Position numbers and translations under genes: made by a program. A DNA stretch of 64,000 nucleotides from Daejeonella sp. (GTDB lineage Bacteria; Bacteroidota; Bacteroidia; Sphingobacteriales; Sphingobacteriaceae): NCBI RefSeq assembly GCF_017495225.1, contig NZ_JAFEIG010000020.1, positions 124,001-188,000 on the forward strand, written 5' to 3'. The notes under the pieces were generated by a model, which was given only the letters and a program-made list of their open reading frames with translations, did not search any database and was not told where the DNA came from. Position 1 is the first letter of the stretch. Each line of letters opens with the position of its first letter. This document shows positions 8,756 to 19,351 of the stretch, in pieces.

Positions 8756-9622
8756 TTATTCGAATTCGGCTTGTTTTTTATACGTTTGAATAGCTTTTAA
8801 TAAATTCGTAACAATCTCATTCTGTCCGAGATCAGAATTCATGTATTCTTCCTCTTCAGGATTAGACACAAATCCAATTTCAGTTAAAACAGCTGGCATT
8901 CCAGCTTTTGCCAACACAGCTAAACTTTGTTCTTTTACTCCACGATCAATACGTCCACTTTGGCTGTACTCATCTTGAATAAACGATGCTAACTTTATAC
9001 TTTGCTCTCTAAAAGCGTTCTTCATTAAAGATAAAAGAATAATACTCTCCGGATCTTTCGGATCATAGCCCTCATAATTATCTTTATAATCTTTTTCTAA
9101 AAGTATTGACTCGTTCTCACGCATCACCACATCTTGCTCATCCAATCTGCCGAAACCTGAAACAAAAGTCTCAGTTCCTTTTGTGGAGGTACTTTGAACA
9201 GTTTTATAAATTGGTACTTTACGCCCTCTGCTATCTTTCTTATAACCACTAATAACTCTTTTAATTGGCATAGAATTACAATGTATTGAAATGAAAATAT
9301 CTGCTTTTACGCGATTTGCAATCCCAATTCGTTCATAAAGTGGAATAAAAACATCTGTAGTTCTTGTATAAACAACTTTTACATCTTTTAAATTTTCTTC
9401 AATTGCTTTCCCTAAACGTAAAGCGATTTGCAAAGCAATATCTTTTTCTTTTGAAAAAACACCTCTGGTGGCCCCGTCAGTGCCACCATGGCCAGCATCA
9501 ACTACAATAGTTTTTATTTTATACGGGCTAGGATCTATATTTTTTCCATAAGAAATTTGAGTGGTTAAAAACAAGAATACTACAATTACGTATTTGTATC
9601 TGATCAATGGTATATTTTTCAT
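8756..9622 (-). CDS. N-acetylmuramoyl-L-alanine amidase (Amidase_3)
   Basis: 288 residues from the ATG at 9622, which places a signal peptide (MKNIPLIRYKYVIVVFLFL...) at the N-terminus; an ATG at 9673 would add 17 residues and spoil it. Catalytic zinc motif VVDAGHGGTDGA (His) at about 43-54, SIHCNS (second His), and TEIGFVSNPEEEEY carrying the catalytic Glu near the C-terminus. It cleaves the amide bond between MurNAc and stem peptide in the periplasm during cell separation. Divergent from the LptD-like gene with only about 56 bp between starts; the MCE gene lies downstream. Confidence 0.92.
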   Translation of the reverse strand: MKNIPLIRYKYVIVVFLFLTTQISYGKNIDPSPYKIKTIVVDAGHGGTDGATRGVFSKEKDIALQIALRLGKAIEENLKDVKVVYTRTTDVFIPLYERIGIANRVKADIFISIHCNSMPIKRVISGYKKDSRGRKVPIYKTVQSTSTKGTETFVSGFGRLDEQDVVMRENESILLEKDYKDNYEGYDPKDPESIILLSLMKNAFREQSIKLASFIQDEYSQSGRIDRGVKEQSLAVLAKAGMPAVLTEIGFVSNPEEEEYMNSDLGQNEIVTNLLKAIQTYKKQAEFE

Positions 9623-9678
9623 TAATTTTGGGGGCATATTATTATCAATTATTGCAAAAATAGTATTCATCATCGAAA

Positions 9679-12297
9679 TTGAAATTTATTAGGCTCATTT
9701 TTATATTATTTTCTTTCACTGCATTTTTTGTATTAGGCAAAGATACAAACGCTTATGCTCAAAAAACGGCATCACCAAGCGATAACGAAGTAAAGGCAGC
9801 AAGATTGTCTACCGATACCATAAAACTTGATACCATACCAAAAAAATCAAATCAGGGCGGAGCTTTTACCTCAAAGGTATCATACTCAGCCGAAGATTCA
9901 ATAAAAGCAGATATTAATAACAATATAGTCTTTTTGTATGGAAAGGCTAAAGTAAAATATGAAGACTTTGAATTGGAAGCTGATTATATCAAACTTGACC
10001 AAAAAAATAATACCATATTTGCCAAGGGTTTAATTAATCCTAAAACCAAAGTTTATTCAGGTAAACCTCTTTTAACTCAAGGCGCTGAGCCACCATTAAC
10101 AACCGATTCCTTATTTTTTAATTATAAAACAAAAAAAGGTAAATCATTTGGCATTTTTACCGATGTTGAAGGTGGCTATCTTCAAGCTGCACAATTTAAA
10201 AAAAATCAATACGATGAGGGATTCTTTAAAAGAGGGATTTATAGTACCTGTAATTTACCTCATCCTCACTTTGGAATTCATATTACTAGAGGTATTGCAA
10301 CAGATAAACAAATTATTACCGGACCAGCATTCCTTGTAATTGAAGATATTCCTTTACCACTAGGAGTGCCTTTTGGCTTTTTCCCAAAACCAAATCGACG
10401 TTCTGGCGGATTGCTTTTTCCAACATTCGGAGAAGATACAAGAGGTTTTTTTATGCGTGATTTAGGTTATTACCTAGGCTTAAATGATTATTGGGATCTT
10501 TCAACTAGAGGTACTCTCTATTCAAAAGGTTCATATGAATTAGGTACAGCTGCTCGATATCGTAAAAACTATAAATATGACGGAAGTCTAAATTTCCGTT
10601 TTGCCTCAACAAAAAATGGGGTCGAGGGGACTGAGTCTTTTAAAAGACCAAATAAAGATTTTAACCTTACTTGGAGTCATTCTCAAAGCCCTTTAGCTAA
10701 TCCAGGAACAACATTTAGTGCTTCAGTGAATGCTGGTACGGGATCTTACTTTTCTAATACGGGTGCAGCTGGAACATATAACCCCACTGAAATTGCCAGA
10801 AACACGCTTTCTTCAAGTATTAGTTATGGAAAGGTATTCGCAAATGGTCTTTTCAACTTTTCTTCAAGCATTTCCCATAGTCAGGATATTGAACAACAAA
10901 CAGTTTTTTTAGATCTCCCAAGATTTAGTTTAAACATGACAACTATAAACCCTTTTGATACAAAAGATAGGGCAGGAGAGCAAAAATGGTATCAGCGACT
11001 AAGCTTCGGATACAGCATGCAGGGTAGTAACTCAATTAATACTAAAGAATATAAATTATTTAAGAAGGAGTCTTTAAAAGATTTTAGAAATGGAATTCAG
11101 CATGATATTCCTATCAATCTATCTTTAAATATTCTGAAGTATTTTCAGTTTAACACGGGAATGCAATACAGTGAAAAGTGGTATTTACAAACTATTCGTA
11201 AACGATTAGATCCTGTAGCGTCTGGTTTTAAGCAAGTTACTGATACTATACAAGGTTTTAGTAGAGTGTATGATTATAGCGTAAATACTGGTTTATCTAC
11301 TAAAGTTTATGGTAAATTCAATTTCAAAAAAGGAAATCTAATGGCTTTGAGGCATATCATGACGCCATCAGTTAACTTTAACTATAGGCCAGATTTTGGC
11401 TCTAGTCGTTTTGGATATTTTCAAAATTTACAAGGTGATACCTCTAAAAATGTTACCCGTTATTCCATTTATGAAAATGCTGTTTTCGGATCACCATCTT
11501 CAGGAAGGGTTGCCGGAATTGGCTTTAGCGTAGATAATAATGTGGAGGCTAAAGTTCGCTCTGATGCCGATTCAACTAAAAATTCAATCAATATTCCAAT
11601 TCTTCAAAGTCTTACATTTTCGGGAAGTTATAATTTTGCAGCTGAAAACTTCAAACTTTCTACCATTGGGTTTTCGGGAAGAACTTCATTTTTCAAGGAA
11701 AAAATAGGAATAAACTTCTATGGGACACTAGACCCCTATAAATTAGATGATCTTGGAAATCGAATAGATAAATATACCATCGAGTCGGGTAAGCTTGCTC
11801 GACTAACAAATTTCGGGCTATCTACTGATTTTAGTCTAAATTCAAAAGCTGCCAAAAAAAGAGGTGAAAACCTAGATGAGCTCGATAAAGGCAAACAAAA
11901 TCTCTCGAAATCTCAGCAGGATGAATTAAATGCCATTAGCCGCGATCCAAATGCCTTTGTCGACTTTAATATTCCTTGGAATGTAAGTGCCGCTTATAGT
12001 TTTAATTATTCAAAAAGCGGACTTCAGTCGAGTGTTTCAAATACATTAAACGTGTTTGGTGATTTTAATGTTACTCCGAAATGGAAAGTGCAATATACTT
12101 CAGGATATGATTTTCAAGCTAATAAACTTAGTTTAACGCAATTTTCAATCTACCGTGACCTTCATTGCTGGGATTTATCCTTTAGATGGTCGCCAATTGG
12201 GACTTACAAATTTTACAGTGTCGATTTAAGAGTTAAAGCTTCTATTTTGCAGGATCTTAAACTAAGCAAACGTCGCGATGCCTACAATAATTTTTAA
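9679..12297 (+). CDS. LptD/OstA-like outer-membrane LPS assembly protein
   Basis: 872 residues. A signal peptide (MKFIRLIFILFSFTAFFVLG) is followed by an OstA-like beta-jellyroll (about 65-200, with AKVKYEDFELEADYIKL) and then a long aromatic-rich beta-barrel region to the C-terminus. The Bacteroidota OstA-like proteins are the presumed counterparts of LptD, which inserts lipopolysaccharide into the outer leaflet. The start codon is TTG and fits the signal peptide exactly. The stop is one base before the cinA ATG, so the two are cotranscribed. Confidence 0.9.
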   Translation: MKFIRLIFILFSFTAFFVLGKDTNAYAQKTASPSDNEVKAARLSTDTIKLDTIPKKSNQGGAFTSKVSYSAEDSIKADINNNIVFLYGKAKVKYEDFELEADYIKLDQKNNTIFAKGLINPKTKVYSGKPLLTQGAEPPLTTDSLFFNYKTKKGKSFGIFTDVEGGYLQAAQFKKNQYDEGFFKRGIYSTCNLPHPHFGIHITRGIATDKQIITGPAFLVIEDIPLPLGVPFGFFPKPNRRSGGLLFPTFGEDTRGFFMRDLGYYLGLNDYWDLSTRGTLYSKGSYELGTAARYRKNYKYDGSLNFRFASTKNGVEGTESFKRPNKDFNLTWSHSQSPLANPGTTFSASVNAGTGSYFSNTGAAGTYNPTEIARNTLSSSISYGKVFANGLFNFSSSISHSQDIEQQTVFLDLPRFSLNMTTINPFDTKDRAGEQKWYQRLSFGYSMQGSNSINTKEYKLFKKESLKDFRNGIQHDIPINLSLNILKYFQFNTGMQYSEKWYLQTIRKRLDPVASGFKQVTDTIQGFSRVYDYSVNTGLSTKVYGKFNFKKGNLMALRHIMTPSVNFNYRPDFGSSRFGYFQNLQGDTSKNVTRYSIYENAVFGSPSSGRVAGIGFSVDNNVEAKVRSDADSTKNSINIPILQSLTFSGSYNFAAENFKLSTIGFSGRTSFFKEKIGINFYGTLDPYKLDDLGNRIDKYTIESGKLARLTNFGLSTDFSLNSKAAKKRGENLDELDKGKQNLSKSQQDELNAISRDPNAFVDFNIPWNVSAAYSFNYSKSGLQSSVSNTLNVFGDFNVTPKWKVQYTSGYDFQANKLSLTQFSIYRDLHCWDLSFRWSPIGTYKFYSVDLRVKASILQDLKLSKRRDAYNNF

Positions 12298-12298
12298 T

Positions 12299-13546
12299 AT
12301 GATTGCTGAAATTATAACTATTGGTGACGAAATTTTAATCGGACAAATTGTAGATACCAACTCAGCTTGGATGGCTCAAAAACTAAATCTAGCAGGTATA
12401 AAGGTTAAACAAATTACTTCCGTCTCTGATGATCGACAACATATTTTAGATACTTTAAAACAAGCTTCACTAAGAGCTGATATCATTTTAATAACTGGTG
12501 GCTTAGGTCCCACAAAAGATGATATTACCAAAAAAACACTTGCCGAATATTTTCAAACAGGCCTAAGAACTGATCAAGATGCCCTTGAAAATGTGAAGCA
12601 AATTTTTGCCAGATACAAAGTCGAAGTTTCTGAAATAAATAAAAAACAAGCTGAAGTACTCGAAAATTGCACTATTCTTCTAAATAAAAATGGTACCGCT
12701 CCTGGAATGTGGGTAGAGGAAAATGGCAAAATTTTTGTTTCTATGCCAGGTGTTCCATTTGAAATGATGTATATGATGGAAGATTTGGTAATTCCTAAAA
12801 TCAAAGAAACTTTTAAACTCCCCAATATTTATCATCATACAATTTTAACAGCAGGTATTGGCGAATCTATTTTGGCAGAAAAAATTGCTCATATTGAAGA
12901 TTCACTTCCTGAACATATAAAACTAGCTTATTTGCCTAAATTAGGCCTGGTTAGATTAAGATTGAGTGGTAGTGGAACAGATGCCATTGCTTTAATTAAT
13001 GAGCTAAGCTCTTTTTCTAATCAAATAGTTAAACAAATTAGCGAATATGTGATTATAGAGAGAGACATTGCCCTTGAAAAGGCAATTCTTGATTTTATGG
13101 AATTAAAGCAATTGACTTTATCAACTGCCGAAAGTTGCACGGGAGGTTATATCTCTCATTTAATTACACAACATGCAGGAAGTAGTAAAGTGTTTTTAGG
13201 TGGAGCTGTATCTTATTCAAATAATCTTAAAGTCAGCATGCTTGGCGTTTCTAATCAAACCATCACTAATTTTGGTGCTGTAAGTGAAGAAACAGTCAGA
13301 GAAATGGCTCAAGGGGCCAAAAATAATTATCGTTCTGATTATTCTATCTCGGTAAGCGGAATTGCCGGTCCCGATGGTGGAAGTATTGAAAAGCCAGTCG
13401 GAACAGTTTGGATTGCCGTAGCAGGAAAAAATAAAATTCTGTGTAAAAAATTCACTTTTGGTAATAAAAGAGCACAAAATATTGAAAGAGCATCAATAAG
13501 TGCTTTAACTTTGCTTTTTAAATTACTGAAAGAGGAGCAGGCTTAA
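12299..13546 (+). CDS. cinA: CinA family protein (nicotinamide-nucleotide amidase / MoCF domain)
   Basis: 415 residues from the ATG at 12299, immediately after the LptD-like stop. An alternative ATG at 12278 lies inside the previous gene and adds seven residues not typical of the family, which normally begins M-x-A-E-I-I-T-I-G-D-E. N-terminal MoCF/COG1058 domain (about 1-170, LITGGLGPTKDDITK) and C-terminal deamidase domain (about 255-410, LSTAESCTGGYIS and SVSGIAGPDGG). Family members recycle nicotinamide mononucleotide by deamidation, with ADP-ribose pyrophosphatase activity in the N-terminal half. Confidence 0.93.
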   Translation: MIAEIITIGDEILIGQIVDTNSAWMAQKLNLAGIKVKQITSVSDDRQHILDTLKQASLRADIILITGGLGPTKDDITKKTLAEYFQTGLRTDQDALENVKQIFARYKVEVSEINKKQAEVLENCTILLNKNGTAPGMWVEENGKIFVSMPGVPFEMMYMMEDLVIPKIKETFKLPNIYHHTILTAGIGESILAEKIAHIEDSLPEHIKLAYLPKLGLVRLRLSGSGTDAIALINELSSFSNQIVKQISEYVIIERDIALEKAILDFMELKQLTLSTAESCTGGYISHLITQHAGSSKVFLGGAVSYSNNLKVSMLGVSNQTITNFGAVSEETVREMAQGAKNNYRSDYSISVSGIAGPDGGSIEKPVGTVWIAVAGKNKILCKKFTFGNKRAQNIERASISALTLLFKLLKEEQA

Positions 13547-13556
13547 TTAAAATTTC

Positions 13557-13564
13557 TAATTTTG
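13557..13564 (+). promoter_or_regulatory. Possible -7 box upstream of the E2 gene
   Basis: TAATTTTG matches TAnnTTTG 33 bp upstream of the E2 ATG. No TTG/TTTG is present 19-21 bp further upstream, so the evidence is only the -7 match in an AT-rich gap. Confidence 0.25.
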
Positions 13565-13596
13565 CAAAAGAAAACCAATCGTAAATAAAATCTACT

Positions 13597-14934
13597 ATGT
13601 CTTTATACGAATTAGTACTTCCTAAGATGGGCGAAAGTGTTGCCGAAGCTACCATTATTAAATGGGTGAAGCAGCCAGGTGATAACATCGATATTGATGA
13701 ATCTGTATTGGAAATTGCAACCGATAAAGTTGATTCAGAAGTACCTTCCCCTGTATCTGGAAAACTTGTTAAAATTCTCTTTAAAGAAGATGACGTTGTT
13801 CAAGTTGGTGCTGTGATTGCTGTAATCGAAACAGATGCGAATGCTGAAATTATTAAGGATTCCCCCCAGGAAACAAAAACAGAAAATGTTATCCAGGTGG
13901 AACAAATACCTGAAGCACCGTTTGTTCCTGAACCTGTAATACAAAATGCATCAAATAATTATAAATCTATCGATTTTAGTTCTTCAGAACGCTTTTATTC
14001 GCCATTAGTTAAAAGCATGGCAGCTGAAGAGGGTATTAGTATTCAGGAATTAAATTCGATTGTTGGGACTGGTTCGGAAGGTCGTGTTACTAAACAAGAT
14101 GTTTTAGAATATATCCAAAGTAATAAAAGCACTGGTAATGTTGTTGCCAAAGCACAAAATAATGCCCCTGTTTCTAATGAAATATCAAACCAGAAATCAG
14201 TCACGCCTGTAAGTTCTGTTTCTGGAGGGGATGAGATTATCGAAATGGACCGTATGCGTAAGCTCATTGCCGATCACATGGTGATGTCAAAGCATACTTC
14301 TGCACATGTAACCTCATTTGTTGAGGCTGATGTTACAAATCTCGTAAAATGGAGAGATCGAGTAAAAAGCAGTTTTGAAAAGAGAGAAGGCGAAAAAATC
14401 ACTTTTACACCCATTTTTATTGAGGCTGTAGCTAAGGCAATCAAAGATTTGCCAATGATCAATATTTCTATAAATGGTACACAAATTATTAAAAAACGTG
14501 ATATAAATATCGGAATGGCTGCTGCACTCCCAAGTGGTAATTTAATTGTTCCAGTAATTAAAAATGCAGATCAATTAAATTTATTCGGAATAACAAAAGC
14601 AGTTAATGATCTGGCTAATCGTGCTCGCCAATCAAAACTTAAACCTGATGAAACACAAGGAGGGACCTTCACTTTAACCAATGTGGGTACTTTTGGTAAT
14701 GTAATGGGGACTCCAATCATTAACCAACCACAAGTGGCTATTTTAGCCGTTGGAGCTATCAAAAAGAAACCTGCAGTTATAGAAACTGAACATGGTGATG
14801 TAATCGCGATCAGGCATATGATGTTCCTTTCTCTTTCCTATGATCATCGTGTTGTAGATGGTTCTTTAGGTGGTTCTTTTGTCAGAAGAGTGGCAGATTA
14901 TCTTGAAAATTGGGATATTAATCGAGTTATTTAA
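13597..14934 (+). CDS. 2-oxo acid dehydrogenase E2 (dihydrolipoamide acyltransferase)
   Basis: 445 residues. Lipoyl domain (1-78) with the lipoylated Lys in EIATDKVDSEV. An Ala/Pro/Gln-rich linker leads to a peripheral E1/E3-binding domain (about 130-168, SPLVKSMAAEEGISIQEL and GRVTKQDV). The C-terminal acyltransferase core (about 210-445) has the catalytic LSYDHRVVDG. A single lipoyl domain and the segment ADHMVMSKHTSAHVTSF fit the branched-chain or broad-specificity E2 common in Bacteroidota rather than the pyruvate E2. No E1 or E3 gene is adjacent, so the substrate is undecided. Confidence 0.92.
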   Translation: MSLYELVLPKMGESVAEATIIKWVKQPGDNIDIDESVLEIATDKVDSEVPSPVSGKLVKILFKEDDVVQVGAVIAVIETDANAEIIKDSPQETKTENVIQVEQIPEAPFVPEPVIQNASNNYKSIDFSSSERFYSPLVKSMAAEEGISIQELNSIVGTGSEGRVTKQDVLEYIQSNKSTGNVVAKAQNNAPVSNEISNQKSVTPVSSVSGGDEIIEMDRMRKLIADHMVMSKHTSAHVTSFVEADVTNLVKWRDRVKSSFEKREGEKITFTPIFIEAVAKAIKDLPMINISINGTQIIKKRDINIGMAAALPSGNLIVPVIKNADQLNLFGITKAVNDLANRARQSKLKPDETQGGTFTLTNVGTFGNVMGTPIINQPQVAILAVGAIKKKPAVIETEHGDVIAIRHMMFLSLSYDHRVVDGSLGGSFVRRVADYLENWDINRVI

Positions 14935-14953
14935 TCTTAAACTATACTATTTT

Positions 14954-15625
14954 ATGAAAAAATTTTTTATATTTTTATTAGCCTTTTTAATGAGTCATTT
15001 TATAACAAATGATTCATTTGCTCAAATCATTCCTCCATTTTATAATGATATCATAGCTTTCAAAAAAAATGATCAAGTTGTGCGACCAGAAAGCGGCTCA
15101 ATTTTATTTGTAGGTAGTTCTTCTTTCACTATGTGGAAGGATGTTCAAAATGATTTTCCTGCCTACAAAATATTAAACCGAGGATTCGGTGGTTCAGGTC
15201 TTACAGATCTTATTCGTTATGCACCCGATATTATTTATCCTTATCAACCAAAGCAAGTTGTAATTTATTGTGGTGAAAATGACTTTGTAAGCTCTCCAAA
15301 CGCAAATGCTGATACTGTTTTAACTCGTTTTAGTCAATTATTCGGAATGATTAGAACTAGATTGCCAAAAGCTCATATTCTATTTGTTTCAATTAAACCT
15401 AGCCCTAGTCGTGCTAAATACATGCCTGAAATGGTCAGAGCAAATGCTATGATTAAAAGTTTTCTTAAAAAGAAAAGTAAAACAGGCTATGTTGATGTTT
15501 ACAACAAGATGCTTTTAGCCGATGGTTCACCAATACCAAATATCTTTTTAGCAGATAAACTTCACATGAATAGATCTGGCTATGAAATTTGGCAAAAAGC
15601 CATTTTACCGCATTTAATGAAATAA
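14954..15625 (+). CDS. Secreted SGNH/GDSL-family hydrolase
   Basis: 223 residues from the ATG at 14954; a longer frame from 14870 would overlap the E2 gene and bury the signal peptide. Signal peptide MKKFFIFLLAFLMSH... ending near SFAQ. Block I FVGSSSF (nucleophile Ser), block II GFGGSG, block III YCGENDF (oxyanion Asn) and block V LADKLHMNRSGY (Asp-x-x-His) give a complete SGNH catalytic set. Probably a periplasmic or outer-membrane esterase of unknown substrate. It starts 19 bp after the E2 stop. Confidence 0.88.
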   Translation: MKKFFIFLLAFLMSHFITNDSFAQIIPPFYNDIIAFKKNDQVVRPESGSILFVGSSSFTMWKDVQNDFPAYKILNRGFGGSGLTDLIRYAPDIIYPYQPKQVVIYCGENDFVSSPNANADTVLTRFSQLFGMIRTRLPKAHILFVSIKPSPSRAKYMPEMVRANAMIKSFLKKKSKTGYVDVYNKMLLADGSPIPNIFLADKLHMNRSGYEIWQKAILPHLMK

Positions 15626-15654
15626 GCTTAATTAAAATTTTAATTAAGCTTATT
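15621..15654. terminator. Bidirectional terminator: 34-bp perfect palindrome
   Basis: A perfect 17+17 palindrome beginning AATAAGCTTAATTAAAA overlaps the SGNH hydrolase stop codon. It sits in the 46-bp gap before the convergent hom stop. It folds as a long AT-rich hairpin on either strand, as expected for a shared terminator, although no long T run follows. Confidence 0.6.
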
Positions 15655-15671
15655 GAAGGGTAAAGGTATTT

Positions 15672-16868
15672 CTATTGGTTTATCAGTGCACTTGCCTCAG
15701 CTAAAAATGCGCCATCCTTTAAAATAGCTTCTTTATTTAAGATTAATTCACTGATTTTAACACCACCCATTATGTAGTTAAAATCAGTGTTTTTATGATC
15801 TTCGCTGATATATTCAAATTGAATTTTATTGATTAAATCCTCATCTATATATCTGATATACAGGGGAATAATATAGTCATTTTGAAGTTTTAATTTAGAT
15901 TCATTGTTTAATTTTTTGTACTCGTATCTATAATCATATCTTAATGCGGCTACATCAGAAAGTACTGCAGAACCGGTCGGGTGACCACCAGCACCTTTTC
16001 CATAAAATAATTGCTGATCTGCAAAAGCGGCCTTTACCGAAACTGCATTGTACTCATTCTCAACATTATATAAAAAATCACTCTTAGGTACAAGTTTTGG
16101 AAGTACATAAAGTGCTAGTTCTTGGTCGTTTAATTTTTTGGCTGTCGGGACTAATTTAATCTTCAATTGATGCTCTTGTGCAAATTGTAAGTCGGCAGCA
16201 GAAAAGTTTTGAATACCAATGTTTAAAACCTCTTCTGGTCTTACAAAAACACCATAAGCATGTGCCGCAGCTATAACTAATTTATACTTCGGATCATAAC
16301 CACCTACATCTAAGGTTGGATCTTTTTCTGCAAACCCTAGATCTTGAGCTTGTTTAAGTGCTACTGTATAATCTAATCCTTCATTTGCAATTTTTGACAG
16401 TATAAAGTTTGATGAACCATTAAATATGCCACTTATTGAATGCAGCAATTCATTATCATAATATTCTTCCAAATTTCTAATGATTGGAATACTTCCACAT
16501 ACCGAACCTTCATAAAGTAGAGAAGTACCATACTCTTTCTGAATATTTACTAATTCATCTAAATGTTCAGCAATCATTTTTTTATTAGCTGAAACAACAT
16601 TTTTGCCACTTTTTAATGCTTTTGTGACTATTTCATAGGCAGCATCAGCATCATTTATTAATTCGATAATTGTATTTATACTTGAGTCATTTAAAATGAC
16701 ATTTGGATCTGTTGTAAATAAATCACTCTCTAGACTACGTTCCTTTTCAGGATTTTTAATGGCAATTTTTTTAATTTCAATATTTAAATCTTTAGTGCTG
16801 ATAATGTCATGTAATCCTTGACCAACTACTCCAAAACCAAATAATCCAATGGTTAACCTTTTACTCAT
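15672..16868 (-). CDS. hom: Homoserine dehydrogenase
   Basis: 398 residues. The N-terminal Rossmann motif GLFGFGVVGQGLHD binds NAD(P). The substrate and catalytic region contains SVCGSIPIIRNLEEYY, GIFNGSSNFILSKI and DPTLDVGGYDPKYKL, with the conserved Lys. It reduces aspartate semialdehyde to homoserine, the branch point to Met and Thr. It is not fused to aspartokinase and has no clear ACT domain of the kind in longer forms. It is third in the metY-metX-hom operon (one base separates it from the metX stop) and so lies under the SAM-I riboswitch. Confidence 0.94.
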   Translation of the reverse strand: MSKRLTIGLFGFGVVGQGLHDIISTKDLNIEIKKIAIKNPEKERSLESDLFTTDPNVILNDSSINTIIELINDADAAYEIVTKALKSGKNVVSANKKMIAEHLDELVNIQKEYGTSLLYEGSVCGSIPIIRNLEEYYDNELLHSISGIFNGSSNFILSKIANEGLDYTVALKQAQDLGFAEKDPTLDVGGYDPKYKLVIAAAHAYGVFVRPEEVLNIGIQNFSAADLQFAQEHQLKIKLVPTAKKLNDQELALYVLPKLVPKSDFLYNVENEYNAVSVKAAFADQQLFYGKGAGGHPTGSAVLSDVAALRYDYRYEYKKLNNESKLKLQNDYIIPLYIRYIDEDLINKIQFEYISEDHKNTDFNYIMGGVKISELILNKEAILKDGAFLAEASALINQ

Positions 16869-16869
16869 G

Positions 16870-17931
16870 TTATGCTATTTTATGCAGATTCACTAATTGA
16901 TTCTCAGTAACTGCGCTTTTTATAAAATTTCCAATTTCTTGTGTAAGTATCTCTGTATCAATTAAAAATCCATCGTGTCCATAAAAGGAATCCAAATTAA
17001 AAAAACGTGAATTTTTGATTTTTTCGGCTAAAAAGACCTGCTCTTCTACTGGAAATAAAACATCCTTTGTGATTCCAACCACTAAAGTTTTAGCTTGAAT
17101 TTGTTTTAGAGCATCTTCAATAGAGCTTCTTTTCCTGCCAACATTATGACTATCCATAGCTTTTGTTAAATACCAATAACTATAGGCATTAAATCGTTTT
17201 ATCAATTTCTCACCTTGGTAATTTTGATAGGATGCAGCCTTAAAATCTTTTGTTTTCTCATTGTCTACCTCTATTTGTGTAGAAACATAGGTGCCATATG
17301 TCCGGTAAGAAAGTAATGCAATGCTTCTTGCTACTTTCAATCCTTTACTTCCTCCATCTGGCGAATTAGAGTAAAAGGTACGATCAGAGCTTATGGCCAA
17401 TCGTTGACTTTCATTAAAAGCGATACCCCAAGATGAATGCTGTGCATTGGTAGAAATTAAAACAAGCTTTTTTATACGCTTAGGCTCTGAAATGGCCCAT
17501 TCCATAGCTTGTTGGCCTCCAATAGAACCACCAATTAGTAAATCAATATCCTTTAGATTTAAATGATCAGCAAGCAATTGATGTGCGGCGGCCATATCAC
17601 GTATAGTAAATTCAGGAAATGAAAGATAATAGGGTAGACCCGTGGCAGGATTTAAACTTAGTGGATTACTAGTTCCATAAGGTGAACCCAAAATATTTGC
17701 GCAGACTATAAAATGATCTTTAGGATTAAATAGACGATTTTCACCAAAAAGTCCGCGCCACCAATCAAATACATCTGAATTGCCTGTTAAAGCATGACAA
17801 ACCCAAACCACATTATCTTTTTTAGCATTAAGAGTCCCATAAGTGTGATACTTAATTTCTAAATCCTTTATCTTTTTGCCACTTTCAAGCTGAAAAGGCT
17901 TTTTATGCTTGTAACTATTTTCTGTATTCAT
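16870..17931 (-). CDS. metX: Homoserine O-acetyltransferase
   Basis: 353 residues, alpha/beta-hydrolase fold. The nucleophile elbow GGSIGGQQAMEW carries the catalytic Ser at about residue 145. Asp in VVGITKDVLFP and His in YGHDGFLIDTE complete the triad. N-terminal VCHALTGNSDVFDWW and PYGTSNPLS are typical of MetX. It acetylates homoserine with acetyl-CoA, giving the substrate for MetY next door. Second gene of the operon, separated from metY by 49 bp containing a 13-bp hairpin. Confidence 0.95.
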   Translation of the reverse strand: MNTENSYKHKKPFQLESGKKIKDLEIKYHTYGTLNAKKDNVVWVCHALTGNSDVFDWWRGLFGENRLFNPKDHFIVCANILGSPYGTSNPLSLNPATGLPYYLSFPEFTIRDMAAAHQLLADHLNLKDIDLLIGGSIGGQQAMEWAISEPKRIKKLVLISTNAQHSSWGIAFNESQRLAISSDRTFYSNSPDGGSKGLKVARSIALLSYRTYGTYVSTQIEVDNEKTKDFKAASYQNYQGEKLIKRFNAYSYWYLTKAMDSHNVGRKRSSIEDALKQIQAKTLVVGITKDVLFPVEEQVFLAEKIKNSRFFNLDSFYGHDGFLIDTEILTQEIGNFIKSAVTENQLVNLHKIA

Positions 17932-17940
17932 AACAAAATA

Positions 17941-17970
17941 ACATTCCTGAAAATTACTTTTCAGGAATGT
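17941..17970 (-). promoter_or_regulatory. Strong intercistronic hairpin between metY and metX
   Basis: A perfect 13-bp inverted repeat, ACATTCCTGAAAA / TTTTCAGGAATGT with a 4-nt loop, occupies most of the 49-bp gap. In the transcript it is followed by UAUUUUGUU and then the metX AUG. It could be a partial terminator, an RNA-processing or stability element that sets the metY:metX ratio, or a translational coupling device. Confidence 0.6.
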
Positions 17971-17980
17971 GAAAACATGA

Positions 17981-19291
<1,311 letters not shown>

Positions 19292-19312
19292 TTATTTAAT
19301 TTTTTAATGATG

Positions 19313-19339
19313 AAAAAAATGAGATGTGAGTAAAACTCA
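19313..19339 (-). promoter_or_regulatory. Short hairpin plus U-run ahead of metY
   Basis: On the minus strand TGAGT/ACTCA (19339-19327, 3-nt loop) is followed 7 nt later by a run of seven T (19319-19313), ending 24 nt before the metY ATG. The stem is too short to be a confident intrinsic terminator on its own. It may be the terminating element of the composite leader or simply AT-rich leader. Confidence 0.3.
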
Positions 19340-19351
19340 GACTAATAGAGG

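Noticed and set aside
10148-10912. Small plus-strand frames inside the LptD-like gene
   Set aside because: They are out of frame with a long conserved protein, with no start context or homology; shadow frames.
12278-12298. Upstream ATG for cinA
   Set aside because: It lies inside the LptD-like gene and adds residues absent from the family; the ATG at 12299 directly after the LptD stop gives the standard N-terminus.
14870-14953. Longer N-terminus for the SGNH hydrolase
   Set aside because: It overlaps the E2 gene and would precede an otherwise perfect signal peptide; ATG at 14954 is used.
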